A DNA stretch of 64,000 nt from NCBI GenBank assembly GCA_030765045.1, contig CM060969.1:42218716-42282715 (forward strand), read 5' to 3'. The position numbers were made by a program, and so were the translations under genes. Under the pieces are notes generated by a model that was not told the DNA's origin, ran no database searches, and was given only the letters and a program-made list of their open reading frames with translations. Source of the DNA: Tenodera sinensis. Taxonomy: Eukaryota; Arthropoda; Insecta; Mantodea; Mantidae. Each line of letters begins with the position of its first letter. Position 1 is the stretch's first letter. Below, piece by piece: positions 10,387 through 22,444 of this stretch.

Positions 10387-13300
10387 TCATATCTACCACG
10401 TTACCAGCAAAGGAAAAAAGTAACCACCCTGTTTCCCCTAAATGGCAGCACACAAAATGAACTCTTATCTATAAAAATACGCACTTAAGACAATCTTAGG
10501 TTTCAAAATGCAGTTATAACGAGCTAAAATAAGATTTTATGTTTTCAAATATATTACCACTTTTTAAAAGTCTAAAAAATGTGGCTTCTTAGGGAACATT
10601 AAGATTACACAATAACAAAAGCAGCAAATTTACTAAATTATCATTGACTTATGCCTCAAATTATGAACTTAAAGCACAGATCAAAATTAACGTTTGTGCA
10701 AATCTGTTACGTCTTTGCGAAATTCTGCTACCAGTAAAACCTTTTATGCATTATATTATTAACGAGGATTTTAAAACTGAAATATGTGTACGACGCCAGC
10801 AGTAATCTGCTGAATAACATTTTATTATTTTTTAAAAACTAACTTTTACACAGAGATATAGATCCACACATTTCATATTATATCTATACAAAGTACTTTA
10901 ACTACTTCCTCAAAATAAATTTATCCATCACTTCTTAAAAAGCACAAACATACACAATTTAAATTTGATAATAATCAATGAACCACGCAGACCAGATCAG
11001 AAATGAACTCCACTAGCTGGCAGGAAAGCCGCATATCGTTACGTCTGTTGAGATGTTGTGTTTATAACCTCTATCGTTTGTTTCTGTGTCAAATGCCGCA
11101 TTTTCCGAATGCTATTTTAAAGTTCTCGCATACCTTGACCTCGTGTCGCAAAAAGTGACAAAAGTGACTGTAGCTTAAACTCTAGGGTTAGTTCGGCAAT
11201 AGGATGGGCAATTCTAAGTCTGCCAGGGCTGTAGCACCACAGGGTAATGCCTAATAGGATCTTAAGAAGTTGAAAGAGAGGACCTCCCAAAACTAACTGA
11301 ATATTGGAAATGTACCAAAATATTACAGATATACCATTGGAATAAATGGTCCAGAGCTGACAGTGTAAGATGTTTGCAAAACGCAATACACTCTTAAGAA
11401 ACCGCACTGCAAAAGAACTTCTGGAAATACGTTTAAAAAGTGATAGAGAAAATATGAAGAAATCTTGCGATGATTATATGAAAGGAGCGAGGTATACAGG
11501 GTGGAAGGGAAGTCATTACATACCTCTAATATTTGCTTCATAGAAGCATTATAAACAAAAATGTCGAATGGCGTTTTGTTCTTTGATTGGCCGATTTCGA
11601 AAAAATAAATGGTTTTTGATCCAAATTGGATCCGTAATTCAGCAAGTATGTACGAAGATAACACTTTGGAACTTAGCAACTAATTTTTGACATAGCTTTG
11701 CTAGCAATTATAGAGCATAATGCAGGGCTTCGAAATAATTAATCACTTAAAAGACGCGAAGGAATACTACAAAAAGCTCTGTCAGAGTGAAGTATGTCGA
11801 TAACGTTGCGTTGACGTTTCTCAGGTAATTGATCTAGTTTGTGGATTTAAACAGGTGGAGCGCTTTCGCTTTCGAGTAATGTTTTGGGAGCTAATGCTTG
11901 TGATTGGCATACACTCGCACAGTAAACACGGAAGTGACAGCAGTTTTGGTGTTTATGTTCTTAAGAGGCAACGTTAGGAAGTTTGTTTACTTACTGAGCT
12001 AGTGAATGTGACCATCCACACAATTTGCAGTGTTGCCAGCTTGTTTTCGACAAAATTAAAATATCTCCGTAGGAAATGACCAAAAACGTAAGCTGTATTC
12101 CAAATACTGAGATCTATGACTAGTTTAAATTAATGTAATGACTTCCTTTTCACCCGGTAAATGTCACGAAGCAGTGGTAAATACGCCCTTTGAAAGAGAT
12201 TACTGCCGTACTGCAGTCACAAACTGGTAAAAATGGATGACAAGAAACGCAGGAAGTCTTCAGTGCTTTTCTTTCTTCAAAACGAAGAATCGCGTTCAAG
12301 TAAGACAGCATTTTCCCTAGAAGGCCCTTTTCCTACAACCAGACTATTACGAAATCTTTGAATTAAATTCAAACCTATAACGTCAATACCTTATCTTTCA
12401 AGGAGAGAAAGAAATCCTAAAATCGTCCTTGGCTTCAGAAAACATGTCTCCAAAGTTTTCTTCTGCTCCACATTTCCTTCAATTTTATCCCTGTCATTAT
12501 GACAAGACATGCATCAATCGGTTTCCGTCTAATTCTTAAAACTCTCACGAGCATCAGACGAATAAGGGAGCGCCACTGCATGCATGGAGTAATTAATCAT
12601 TACATGAACATCCTCTCATGTCGCTACGCCCACTTACAACTTGCAAAGAGAGCCGACTTAAAAATGTACCAGTGGCGGAGATAATGGAGGTAATGAAAAT
12701 TAAGATATTGATGTGTTGCTGGAAACGAAACATAGTCACAGATGTTCTGCAACATCTTATTAAAGCTCAGTTTGTCAAAGCAGCTAACCAGTTAATCTGA
12801 GCTATTTAGTAATAGGAAAAATATTTTGTTAAGTGGAAGAAAGTTGTTGACGAAACCTACTGCTTGCAGTACTACTGCTACTGGATAAAACAACATATGA
12901 AGTTTTAGTGCTTCTTGATATTTAAGCTCAAAGGAATGAAAAACTTCTGGGGTAAAAAGTATGCCCCGCGGAGCTGTGATAGTTTGAAGCAAGTAGTATT
13001 CAGCTTCTCTAAGCCACAAGTTGATGCATTATGGTTTGTTTTGGCCACCAGTGAAGTTCGTATCTTCACAATGTCTCGAAATTGGTTCCTTTTTTCATCT
13101 GTAGCTCCAGCATTGAGATTCGTATCCCAGGGTATGCGTGGGTGTGAAGTTTAGAAAGGATGGCACGATTCTTGCTACAAGGCTTGATGACTTGAGGATG
13201 CTGCATATGGCATTGTGAAGGTGGCTGCTGGTTTCAATCTATTCCAATGAGAAACGCGCCCAGACACCCCGACAAACCAAGATCTGAGAGCTATTCAAGC

Positions 13301-13941
13301 AAACACTGACGGCACTACTCATAAACCTTCTGCTTCACTTCTTTCAATTCCCCACTTGCCATGTTGCAAGTTCAAGGTCTCTTGATTTTCACCTTCACTT
13401 CGTATATGAAATTCTCGGAAAACCGCGAGACTGTCCAGTCTACGCTAGTTAAAGGCATATGGCAACCTTGTTCTCCCCGTTCAATACTCACATATAATTT
13501 CTCGGCGAATTGTACGAACTGACTCACAAAATCCAGAACTTCGCTAATGACCTACTCAACCATGTGGTAACCACAAATTAATTCTTCTCTCCGATACACA
13601 AGCTTTACACATTCTAATGTTATATAGCATATTCCCTTGATATTAATATTTAAAGTGATTCTATTTGCTTGTTTTCCATGTCAGTTCTTTATCGATAATC
13701 ATTAATATCCTTTGTTAATTCAATATCTTCTGAAACCATAACTTGGGTATCGGTCCGTAGGAGGTAGGTAATATAAAATAAGTGTCATTTCATAGGACGA
13801 ATCTTATAATTCACGCAAAATGCGTACATATATTCCTTGGGAAATAGTGCAGACTCGTAAATCAATTTTTGATCAGTATTTCGTTTTCATAATACTAAAC
13901 GCTGCATTCTAAGGAGTAGTAAGGAACTTCCACTATTTTTT
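10387..13941. other. Unassigned DNA, 3.5 kb
   Basis: Frames at 11117-11407 (-), 11323-11679 (-), 12499-12684, 12915-13154 and others are short and overlapping and carry no recognised motif. No repeat terminus or RNA gene was seen. Low-copy or ancient repeats may be present but cannot be recognised from a single window. Confidence 0.4.
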
Positions 13942-14754
13942 ACTTTCTGTACTGGTAAGTAGAGGAAGTATTATATTCCATCCAAAAATTCCATTTCGAG
14001 AATTCACCGGAAATATATGATTTGAGACACCCTGAATCCCAAAAAAGGCATTTTTAGAAAAAGGTCAGTGTCTGTGTGTCTGTGGAGAGCATAACTCAAA
14101 AATGAAAAGTCGGCTAAAAACCAAAGTTGTTATTTGAGTTTAATGTTCGAGTATTTTAAGGATGCGACACGAAGATTTTGAAGAAAATCCCTGCAACCTA
14201 AATTACCGTTTACATGGAAAATTTTTATTTTCTTGGAAATGGCTCATTTTGAATATATGCTTAAGATATTTTTATGACAAATGCAATGCACTCGTATATC
14301 CTGAATTTTCTGGCTATAGACTGTGTACTCCTGTTTACTCTGGATGACTTTTGAATAAATCGTAAACCGTAAGAGACAGATAGAATCTTACTCTATAAAA
14401 ACGTAGTTCTCGCTAAAACACACAATTTATGTCCGAATATATATTTTTTTTTCTAGAGTGAACCATTTCGGAGATATTCCTCGTTATTTGTGACAATTTA
14501 GGCAAACTTAAATTTTCGTGAAATGCAACATCGTTGTTCATTTTTTATATGTTAAGCGTGCAAAGAGAATCGGATCTCAAAGCTTTAAAAGATCGCTCAA
14601 AGCCTACTGTATTCTAATATTCCCCTTGCACTTACAAAGAAATAAGCAATAAGATAATTTCTGTAAATGTAACACGAAGAAAACACAGGGATAAGGATTT
14701 GTAAGAACGGTTGGTACAAGAGTAGAGAAAGTCATGTGAGTGCAACACATCAGA
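13942..14754 (+). mobile_element. HINE-like dispersed repeat, copy 3 (full length)
   Basis: This is one of the best-preserved copies. The left end has ACTTTCTGTACT at 13942-13953 followed by a partial hairpin arm (GTAAGTAGAGG). The right end has AGTAGAGAAAGT at 14721-14732, followed by the conserved GTGAGTGCAACACATCAGA to 14754. TTTTTACT lies at both edges in overlapping register, compatible with a short duplication in T-rich DNA. The interior includes a GTCTGTGTGTCTGTGG tract near 14065-14083, the simple-sequence part of the family. It is non-coding. Confidence 0.8.
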
Positions 14755-15161
14755 TTTTTACTTATTTATCCTCACTGAACAGTGAGGCACTTTGCCCATA
14801 CTAGTGGGTTTTCTGATCTTCTTATCCTTTAGAAATATTTGCGCTGTGTGATTGATTGATTCCCGATAATGAAACTATTTACATAATGTTCATGCTTTTT
14901 TAAAATATTGATTTCTAAAATCTGACGTGTATCCTAAATTCGTATGAACTATAAACTCTCGTTTCCCAAGTGGAATTCAATAGTTATCGAAAGTTGCCAC
15001 AAATCCAGGACGTTATTTCTTTGCAGCTAAATGTTGAAGCTGTAGGCAGAAAAGGCATTTTAGGCTCATTAAGAACAATAGTTCTGCATAGTTCTGGTGT
15101 AAAATTATAAAAGAAAAGATCTCATGCGTTACAACCACCTGGCACTCTATTTAGCACACTT
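14755..15161. other. Unassigned DNA
   Basis: AT-rich and without supported features between a HINE-like copy and a SINE. Confidence 0.4.
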
Positions 15162-15170
15162 TATTTTTAT

Positions 15171-15416
15171 GTTTTCTTTATTAACGTCCTGTAACGTGGT
15201 GTCATATCGGACGGTGAGTGAATGAAATGGGTGAAATGATGCTCAAATGAGCCTGAGGCCCATGGAGCTTAAAGCTATCCGACATTCGCCTTCTTAAGGT
15301 AGGGAAAACCTCGGTAAAATACCTTATCCGGATAACTGACCCTAAGCGAGATTCGAACTCGCGACCTCTTAAACGTAAGGCAGACACGCTACCACCATGC
15401 TACGGAGGCGCGTAAA
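15171..15416 (-). mobile_element. tRNA-derived SINE with target duplication
   Basis: The minus-strand head carries an A-box-like TAGCATGGTGGTAG near 15388-15402 and a perfect-looking B box GAGTTCGAATCTC at 15348-15360. A roughly 150-bp non-tRNA body follows, ending in an A-rich tail with AATAAAG. The 9-bp duplication TATTTTTAT flanks it at 15162-15170 and 15417-15425. The tRNA fold cannot close (no matching acceptor arm), so this is a retroposon, not a tRNA gene. Confidence 0.88.
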
Positions 15417-15425
15417 TATTTTTAT

Positions 15426-15720
15426 ATGGTTCCAAAAACCACTGTTACGAAAGCTTATTTTATATATGCCTCATATTGTGATACTGTCCAACAGCCACCG
15501 CAAAGACGTTCAAGTCAAGCTATCTCACAACAATGGAGCCAGCCGAGACAATGACAGATTATTCCAGACTTCTCGAAAAACTGTTCAAGGACAGGGCTTG
15601 TTTACGAAAAGGTGAACTTCGAGAAAAATACGGGCTATATAAGTAAATGTGGCGGAGGAAAGTGCAGTCTTTCGGAGTTCTTAAGCGCTGAACGAAATAA
15701 CTGATAGCACTAGTTTCAAG
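15426..15720. other. Unassigned DNA with a TATA-like site
   Basis: A TATATAAG site occurs at about 15637-15644, inside sequence that leads into a GT tract and a poly-T run. The arrangement recalls an LTR promoter region. I could not find matching TG...CA termini or a target duplication, so no element is called. Confidence 0.25.
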
Positions 15721-15721
15721 T

Positions 15722-15735
15722 GTGAGTGTGTTTGT

Positions 15736-15784
<49 letters not shown>

Positions 15785-15792
15785 CGCGCGCG
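15722..15792. repeat. GT/GC dinucleotide microsatellite
   Basis: A (GT)n tract grades into alternating GC (about 15773-15792). This purine-pyrimidine alternation could adopt Z-DNA. Confidence 0.9.
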
Positions 15793-15858
15793 GGCGCACG
15801 TACAGTCAGCTTTGAGAGAAAGAAGAGATAGTTTTGTACATTAATAATTGTCGCGTCG

Positions 15859-15882
15859 GTTTTTTTTTTTTTTTTTTTTTTT
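15859..15882. repeat. Poly-T run
   Basis: A single-base run of about 24 T lies downstream of the GT tract. It may be the tail of an unrecognised retroposon, but no body could be identified. Confidence 0.85.
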
Positions 15883-16067
15883 CCTGCCGTGTAGGACAGA
15901 ACACCTGTAGTTGTAAGGTTACAACGAATTATTCGTATGCATTGTGTTAACGACTAAAAAGGACCTGTTTTGTGATTACATTGTGATTTGTGATTACACT
16001 GTAATGCAATATATTTATAATAGTAGGAAAAGCGCACAATGTAAAGTAAACTTCACTGAGTGATTAC

Positions 16068-16810
16068 TCAGTCATTTTTTAAGTAAGCCGTTAAGCATAC
16101 TGTTCTTTTCTGACACATTATGACGTGGTAGTGGTCGTACAATTTCGCGCACAGCTCACTAATACACTGGGGATTTGGTTCATGGTGTTTCTTGGTATTG
16201 CAAATTTTATGATGGAACCCATGTGTTGCCATTCTCGTCACTAGATGTCTGAGTTCGGAGCCTGCTGGTCTCCAGTCCGTTGTCGACATTCGGTGGAGTA
16301 GAATTTCATCCATATTAGATCTTTCTTCCTTCTTAGTTGGTCTATTGCGGTGTATGTGCCTGTGGACTGCAGTTGCAGATTTTCCCGTAGCTCTTCAATG
16401 TAGAAGCGTTCCCTAGCTAGTTCATATACTAGGCGTAACAGTGTGCACTTCGACAAGCAGAGGGCCTTTTTGAGGTACATGGCTTTCACCTTCTCTATCT
16501 GTAGGAGTTCTGCCTTTGTTAAATGTATCCCTAATGTGTCTAATCCATATGTGACGATCGGTATGATTTTCCCTTTAAGGAGCGCCAGTGCTGTGTCCAG
16601 GGAGAGTGTGTGTATGAGGTTGGTGTCATTCATAGCTAGTATTGCTGCTGTTGTAATGTGTTTACTGAAAACCGTTCCTCGTGTCTGAAAGGTGACCCCC
16701 AGATACTTGAGGTTGTACCTTCTTATTGTTGATGTAGATATGATCTCTCGGTGTGGTTGGTCCTCCTTTTCTAAAGCCCATCGACATTGTTTTAATGCAA
16801 TATATTTGAA
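16068..16810 (-). pseudogene. Reverse transcriptase C-terminal remnant, second LINE lineage
   Basis: Minus-strand blocks in three frames join in order. FRKGG (usually preceded by KTK) is near 16770. FKYLGVTF-type LKYLGVTFQTRG is at about 16665-16715. Then come PIVTYGLDTLG, the thumb AELLQIEKVKAMYLKK, and LVYELARERF up to about 16400. After a shift near 16250 follows a terminal Cys/His cluster (HHKIC...C..LC...YDHYHVIMC) at 16090-16225. The catalytic RT motif and the endonuclease are absent. This is clearly different from the 5.8-8.0 kb LINE. It resembles the non-LTR proteins common in insect genomes with a C-terminal zinc-finger-like cluster. Confidence 0.8.
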
Positions 16811-16910
16811 CCTTACGAAAAACGCAATGAAGAAAAGGAAGCTCCGCCACTGATGTCCATGTACACTTCTACTCTTACAGACCACACCTAACGTGCAGCG
16901 CACTTATGCT

Positions 16911-17438
16911 AGGTAGCTATATTTGCATATCTCTTTGCATAATTTTTCTTCTTCTCAAAGGCTCGGCCGACAAATGAAGCTTTTAGTATCTTATAGCCAT
17001 TGGCACGAACATCCGATATTAATAGCAATGAACTGTGGCTCATACATTTACTTCATTTTAATTGCATGTCCAAATGTGCTCAGCTTGTAAGTTTAAGGCA
17101 TTCTTTTGAAACAACGACAAATTTGGGTTGAAAATTCTGGCAATAAACACGTCTTATTTTGGTTCAACAATATTAAAGTTATATTTCACAGTGACTCCAT
17201 TCTGCTAAATTGGAGTTAATTGACGTGTCTGCTTGTATCAGGGTATTTGTGCCAAATACTACAATTAAGTAAGCGGCGGTAAAATAATGAAGTAACATCT
17301 ACAAAACTCCTTGATGACGCCAAAGGATGGCTCGTCAAGTTCTGGATGGAGATATGTTCAAAATCAGCGCTGTTTTCTCCAATATGATCCCTCTACTGCA
17401 CAAACCATTGCAACAATTATAAGCTAGCAAAGTAGACC

Positions 17439-17440
<2 letters not shown>
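16911..17440. other. Unassigned DNA
   Basis: No supported feature was seen up to the poly-A run. Confidence 0.4.

Positions 17441-17485
<45 letters not shown>
17440..17485. repeat. Poly-A run (about 45 bases)
   Basis: An uninterrupted A tract of roughly 45 bases. It could be a retroposon tail, but the sequence upstream is not recognisable. Its length is likely to vary between assemblies. Confidence 0.9.
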
Positions 17486-17486
<1 letters not shown>

Positions 17487-18734
17487 ATAAATCTGCAGCA
17501 CCATAACTTTAATCGTCTTAGAGTGACAAATATTTCTATCGAAATACGTGTGATCCCTATAAATAATTTGTATTTTGTACTAGGCGCCATTTATATATAC
17601 CGTTCTCTTGTATTTATATGCTGATCTTGGTCATAGGCTACATGGAGCCAAGACATTATTGACAATAATTTTATTGGACATTTTTGTTATACTCATCATG
17701 CAAATGCCTGATTAACGAATGGCCGAAGCAGAACCTTCCACTCTGTATAATAAGGATGTTAAACATTGCTAAACTAATGCTTTCAGCTATTTCAATGTTT
17801 TCATTTGCGTCATTTTTAAAACTCATCATCTATGTGCACCTTCAAGTCCATATAATAAAGTCTTAACTATGTCTCAAAATGTGTCAGAATTTCTCTTCTT
17901 TCCTGCATAGTTTATAATTCATGAAGACACAAAGCCACACAAGTGTAACCTTTGTAACAAGGTTTTTACTGAGTTTTAGTATTTTACTAAAATAAAATAA
18001 TATTGGGAAGTACATACAAAATCGAACACTTTACTGAGTTTATAGAAAACGAGAAACAAATCTGAAGTTTTGATAGGCGCAATATTATGCTCTAGCAAAT
18101 TCGTAAAACCGATAGTGAATGAAGTATAAATTTTCCATACGTTACTGCTCAGCGACTATCGGGAATTTTGGGGCAAAGGGCCTCCTGTGGAACTCAAGAT
18201 CTCAGTACACTTTATGAGCCACATTGATTACACTAGATCCCACCAAGCCCTGGCTGCGATTTATACAAGTACGGGGCTTGCTGTTGGATTAAAAGAGGGG
18301 CGACACACTAAATCTAGTTATAAAGGTACCAAGAGCTGGATCGAGTAGAGTCTGCCTTTCAGTTCTCGTCGGGCATTCATTACATATGTATCTCCATGAC
18401 AACTTGTATTCCTTTACGAAATATATGTAAAAAAAGGATTCAGTTTTTCAAAGTTTTGCGACCATCAAGCCAATATATAAATACACTGAGGATTGTTGGC
18501 TGAGAGACCCAGAGGAGTAAATAAAAAGGTTATGAACATTTCAGCCTGTATTTTAACACAACTTAAAGTTTTTTAACTCATTTTTTCTATCCTTCATAAC
18601 TTTTAGAACAAGTCTTCAAATGTTTAGCAAAATCCTTCTTTTCCTTGGAGTGGCTGTAAAAGAAGCAGAGTTGATGAATAACCTAGCCACATGATAGTGT
18701 GTGCGCTCTGCTTCCGATCACGCAAGGAACTCTT
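17486..18734. other. Unassigned DNA
   Basis: AT-rich DNA with short frames only (for example 17684-17866) and no recognised motif. Confidence 0.4.
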
Positions 18735-19584
18735 TACTGCATAATAATAACTCTAGTCTAGTTACTCTTTTATCGTTTTATTTTTCATCTAAACGTTTGC
18801 ACAAAAATGCAGTTTTCTTCGACTAACATTTACATAGTTCATTCTTTCGTGAAATTACAACTCGCAACAGTTTTCTTCTCGTATCATCGACTCAGTCCTT
18901 TCACTGTCTTTCTTAATTGTCTCTATCTCTCTTACAATAGCTCCAACGATACAATCACTCGATGCTCGTTAAAACTTCTTCACTTTGACGCGAGAACCTT
19001 TCACGATGATAGTGCCCCACTCACACACACACAGCTGTCTCACATCTGTTGTTTCATCGCCATGTTATATAGTGAGGATGACGTAACATGGTCCTTTCTT
19101 GACTTCCACAAGCATGCCGGCCGCCGGATGCCCCTCGAAGCTTCTGAAAACCCTTTGTGTTGCCACTTGATTGTTGTTAGTCTCCTGTTCACTCGCGTGA
19201 GTGGTGCGGGAGAGTTTGACCTTTAGTACCTTTGACTACCTTAGTAGCGCAGTTGGTAGCGTACTTGCCTCTGTCGCCAGGGTTCGATCCCTGGTACCAG
19301 TATGGGGATTTTATCCCCTCTGGGAGGTCTGGCACCTGGTGCACTCCGCCTCGTTAGGCCTCGGAGGACCAATTGAGGAGCTACTTGATGGAGAAGTAGC
19401 GGCCCCAGGTCCAGAAGGCCGTATAACTGGCCTGTAGTGGTCAGAGGTGGAGGATGCAGCGGCTGGGAGCAAGCCTTCGCCCTTCATGAGCTGTTGCGCT
19501 AGTAGTAGTTTTTTTTTTTTTTTTTTTTTTTTTTTGCTCGCCGGCCTGGTATGTGATGTGAAATACGTAAGTTGCGGCGTCACA
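18735..19584 (-). mobile_element. LTR family copy 5, interrupted by a SINE
   Basis: This is homologous to the LTR at 48.54-49.23 kb, with shared blocks around 18849-18912 and 19074-19195. Its 5' end on the minus strand reads TGTGACGCC from 19584. The minus-strand promoter block is TTACGTCA (19079-19086) followed seven bases later by TATATAA (19064-19070). The AATAAA polyadenylation signal lies at 18777-18782. A SINE sits at about 19237-19535. The far terminus near 18735 is degraded, and no target duplication is clear. The 139-codon frame at 18807-19226 on the opposite strand is fortuitous. Confidence 0.8.
19237..19535 (+). mobile_element. tRNA-derived SINE with poly-T end, nested in LTR copy 5
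   Basis: The head has an A-box-like TAGCGCAGTTGGTAG at 19245-19259 and a B box GGGTTCGATCCC at 19280-19291. It is followed by a GC-rich body of over 200 bp and a run of about 27 T at 19509-19535. LTR sequence resumes at GCTCGCC directly after the T run, matching the uninterrupted sister LTR near 49159. A T tail on the same strand as the tRNA head is unusual, since most SINEs end in A-rich or short tandem tails. Confidence 0.85.
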
Positions 19585-21491
19585 ACACGATAATCCAATA
19601 AGTTCTTTTAATCGTATTAAATGAAAGCAGCTAAAACTGAAACAAATTGTGTGACACTGCACTATTGCACCATCCTAACCCCAACATAGATTACGATTTG
19701 TACAAAACAAAAAGTCTAAGTTACGAAACAAGATGCTTAGGTAAGAAAGTGAAAATAATATGATCCTTGTATTAATTATAATGCAATGAAATTGCGGCAA
19801 ATTTTGTTTTTCTGCTGAAATAAGTTTCTGTACATTTAACCACTTGCTTCATCTACCAGAAATATCCACATCAGAAACAAGTGTATGATAAAAATGTTTA
19901 TCTAAATCTTGTTGTAAGATATGTCTTATAGAAGATGCTAAATGCTGTCAACTGAGAGTAATATATCTACAGGCGTGAAAATAAAACTCTTGCTCCAAGA
20001 TGTCATTTCTGTCAAATAAATTTCGAAGTCAAGCCAAGTATTTTTTCAGCGAACTGGCTCTTCTCGAGTTCTATATTATTTAGAGAAGCTTAGTGGCAGA
20101 GTGTGATTCATAAAAGTGACTTCCAATATCCTATTCCGACGTTGAAATATTACAGGCAGTAAGACAAAAATGGAGGCAAATATATGTGGTGTATTGCAAT
20201 ACATTTCATCTCTTCCTGACGGCTGAATTCTTTCTCATTTTGAGTTTTTTATATTTACTTACAGCATGTAGCGTTGTTGTTTAACCTATATTTTTAAGTT
20301 TTGCAGAAGTTCTCTTAAAACATATACGTAAGATATGGAATAACTTTTATTTGCAAGACAATCAACCATCTAGCCCTGAAAGTCCTAACTTTATAAACGA
20401 TAATTCATGTACCCTGCGCATAACCAGTCCAAAACTCGATATAGGGTATTTGGTTTATCTTGTCCCATGTCTAAAGAAAGTGAAATATGTGTGCTGAAAA
20501 AAGACACCGATACTCAGGCTTCTGTCTCTTGTCATATGGTGAAACTGGCAGAGAATTCAACTCCTATTCAATCAGCGCTGGACCGAAGAGGCAACCAACA
20601 ATGGACTTCCAACGTTCTTGCTACAAAACACCTGCCCCTAACTTGCGTGGTAGGAGTGATCTTCTACTTTTATGGTCCTAGAAACAAGCTACACCTGCAA
20701 CTATACTACTTTCATGGGATCGCAGGCGATTACCTATTTTCGAATCGCTGTTTCCATCATTTTGGTCCAATATGTCATAAGTTTTAGTACATCTTATAAT
20801 ATTGGAGACAACAAAAGTTTACTATATAGCACGGCATATAAATCGGTTCACTTTTGCGCACTGAGTTACAGAAACGTCAAGCAAAGTATATAGTTAAATC
20901 TGAAAACCCTGTATGTCACTATACATTCGGAAGATAAGCAGGCCTGTTCGTAACATTACTTCATCGTTCCCAATTCCCATGGCGGTTAGAGACATTGAAA
21001 GAGGAACAGGAATTACTTATAGCAGACATGACTGCTGTTTTTAAAGTTGTGACTACACTGAACTTACAAATTTTATCCTCAAATTGTAGAACAGAGGATT
21101 TCTATTTTTGAGTTGTGTATATTTTCGATACATCCTAATACGAGTATTTGTCATCCATAGTGATCAATTTTGGCTTTATTCCTCTCTAAACTTCCTTTCT
21201 CTTTCTTTTGTAAGTTCTCTAAACTTTTAACAATCCTCATCAGATTGAAACGAGGTTGCTTACACTCTGAAGCACAAAGGTAGAATGAATAACGGAGCAA
21301 CTTAATATACTTTTATTAAATGATAAAATTTCCCTTAATAGGGAAGCGACATTCAAAGAATAGACACAGAACCCCAAGGCATCTTTACCTCTGTTGTGCA
21401 TAACTTCTTTCAAGGCTTGCCTTCGAAAACCTTTCTATATATGAACAGGCTGATAGTCTGATAATAAGTGTGTTCAGATTGATTGACTTTT
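19585..21491. other. Unassigned DNA
   Basis: The 126-codon frame at 20407-20787 and its overlapping neighbours show no domain I recognise and no supporting context. No repeat ends were seen. I treat it as non-coding with low certainty. Confidence 0.4.
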
Positions 21492-21609
21492 ACTTTCCCA
21501 ACCACGTATATAGTAGGCAGAGAAGGTACCTATTGCCTTCCACCCAAAAATTTGATGCCCAGTTTCCAATGGAAATACAGAGAAAGTCCTGTGAGTGCAA
21601 CACGTCAGA
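21492..21609 (+). mobile_element. HINE-like copy 4, internally deleted to both ends
   Basis: About 118 bp join the left end of the repeat (ACTTTCCC at 21492, then TTCCACCCAAAAATTTGATG) directly to its right end (AGAGAAAGTCCTGTGAGTGC to 21609). The roughly 700-bp interior is missing. It is therefore a short derivative retaining both termini. Confidence 0.75.
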
Positions 21610-22444
21610 TTTTTTTTTTATCTAAAATTCATTATCTGTAAATAACTTTATTTTATTAGTCTGTTTCTCCAAAGACACCATTGGCTAAATTTGGTGCCAT
21701 TGTTAAATGGATCTTATCCAAGATCTGAATAAAAAAACAGAAGCTCATCATAGCAAGAATAGCCAATAGTTTTTCTTTTATCTGTTGTTGCGATCAGTTA
21801 CGACCCTTATTGTACTCCATACAATGTACTATAGCATAGTGACTTCAGATAAGGGGCAAGAAAGGAAGTTTCTAAAGAAGAGTGGAGTGCACATTTGCAG
21901 AGTATCGGGGATGTTTTCCTACTTTGTCACGCGTGCGGGATTCCAGCCAAGATTTTCTTGTACGTCTACGTATAGTTCTTGCATTGGGAATATCGCCTAG
22001 TATATTATATCCCATGTAGGGCATGCTGGTTGCTCCCGAAAGCGGAAAAGGGAGGGGCAACGGATTTGGGTTCCACCATGGTACACACTGGGATCGTCGC
22101 CACTGCTGTCGCCGAGCTTTTACATAGATACCGACCGACCGACCGACCGACCGGGGTTTGGAGGACGGGGTGAGAGTTGCGCGGAAGTTGTAAATCGTAT
22201 GCAACCAACCAGAATGTGAAGCTGTAGTAGCTTTACTCTTGCCTTTTGCTTCCAGTGGATGGATTCTGCATCTCTCGTGCAACTTTTGGAGGTTATGTTT
22301 CCACAGAGAAGATCGGTCTGTGCTTCTCCTTTCTCAGTCTTTCTCCTTTGTGTCCTTCAATGGAATCACTTCAAGCGTAAATTGTGGCTTTAAATCATTA
22401 GATTATATAAATTTCAGGAAAGGAACTTTAAAGCTGCTGTTAAT
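21610..22444. other. Unassigned DNA with a short GACC tetranucleotide tract
   Basis: A perfect (GACC)n run lies at 22132-22152 inside a GC-richer patch (about 22030-22190). The frames on both strands here (21872-22282 and 21979-22173) are mutually overlapping and unrecognised. Confidence 0.45.

Noticed and set aside
15348..15416. Genuine tRNA gene on the minus strand
   Set aside because: Pol III boxes are good, but the acceptor arm does not pair, and the unit continues into a SINE body with A-rich tail and 9-bp duplication.
15476..16000. Another LTR around the TATATAAG site at about 15640
   Set aside because: No matching TG...CA termini or target duplication could be found, and it is not similar to the five recognised LTRs.
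18807..19226. 139-codon plus-strand frame
   Set aside because: It lies entirely within LTR copy 5, antisense to the LTR, and is not conserved as a frame in the sister LTR at 48.5-49.2 kb.
20407..20787. 126-codon frame as a possible gene
   Set aside because: No domain, no splice context, and equally open overlapping frames; I could not support it beyond chance.
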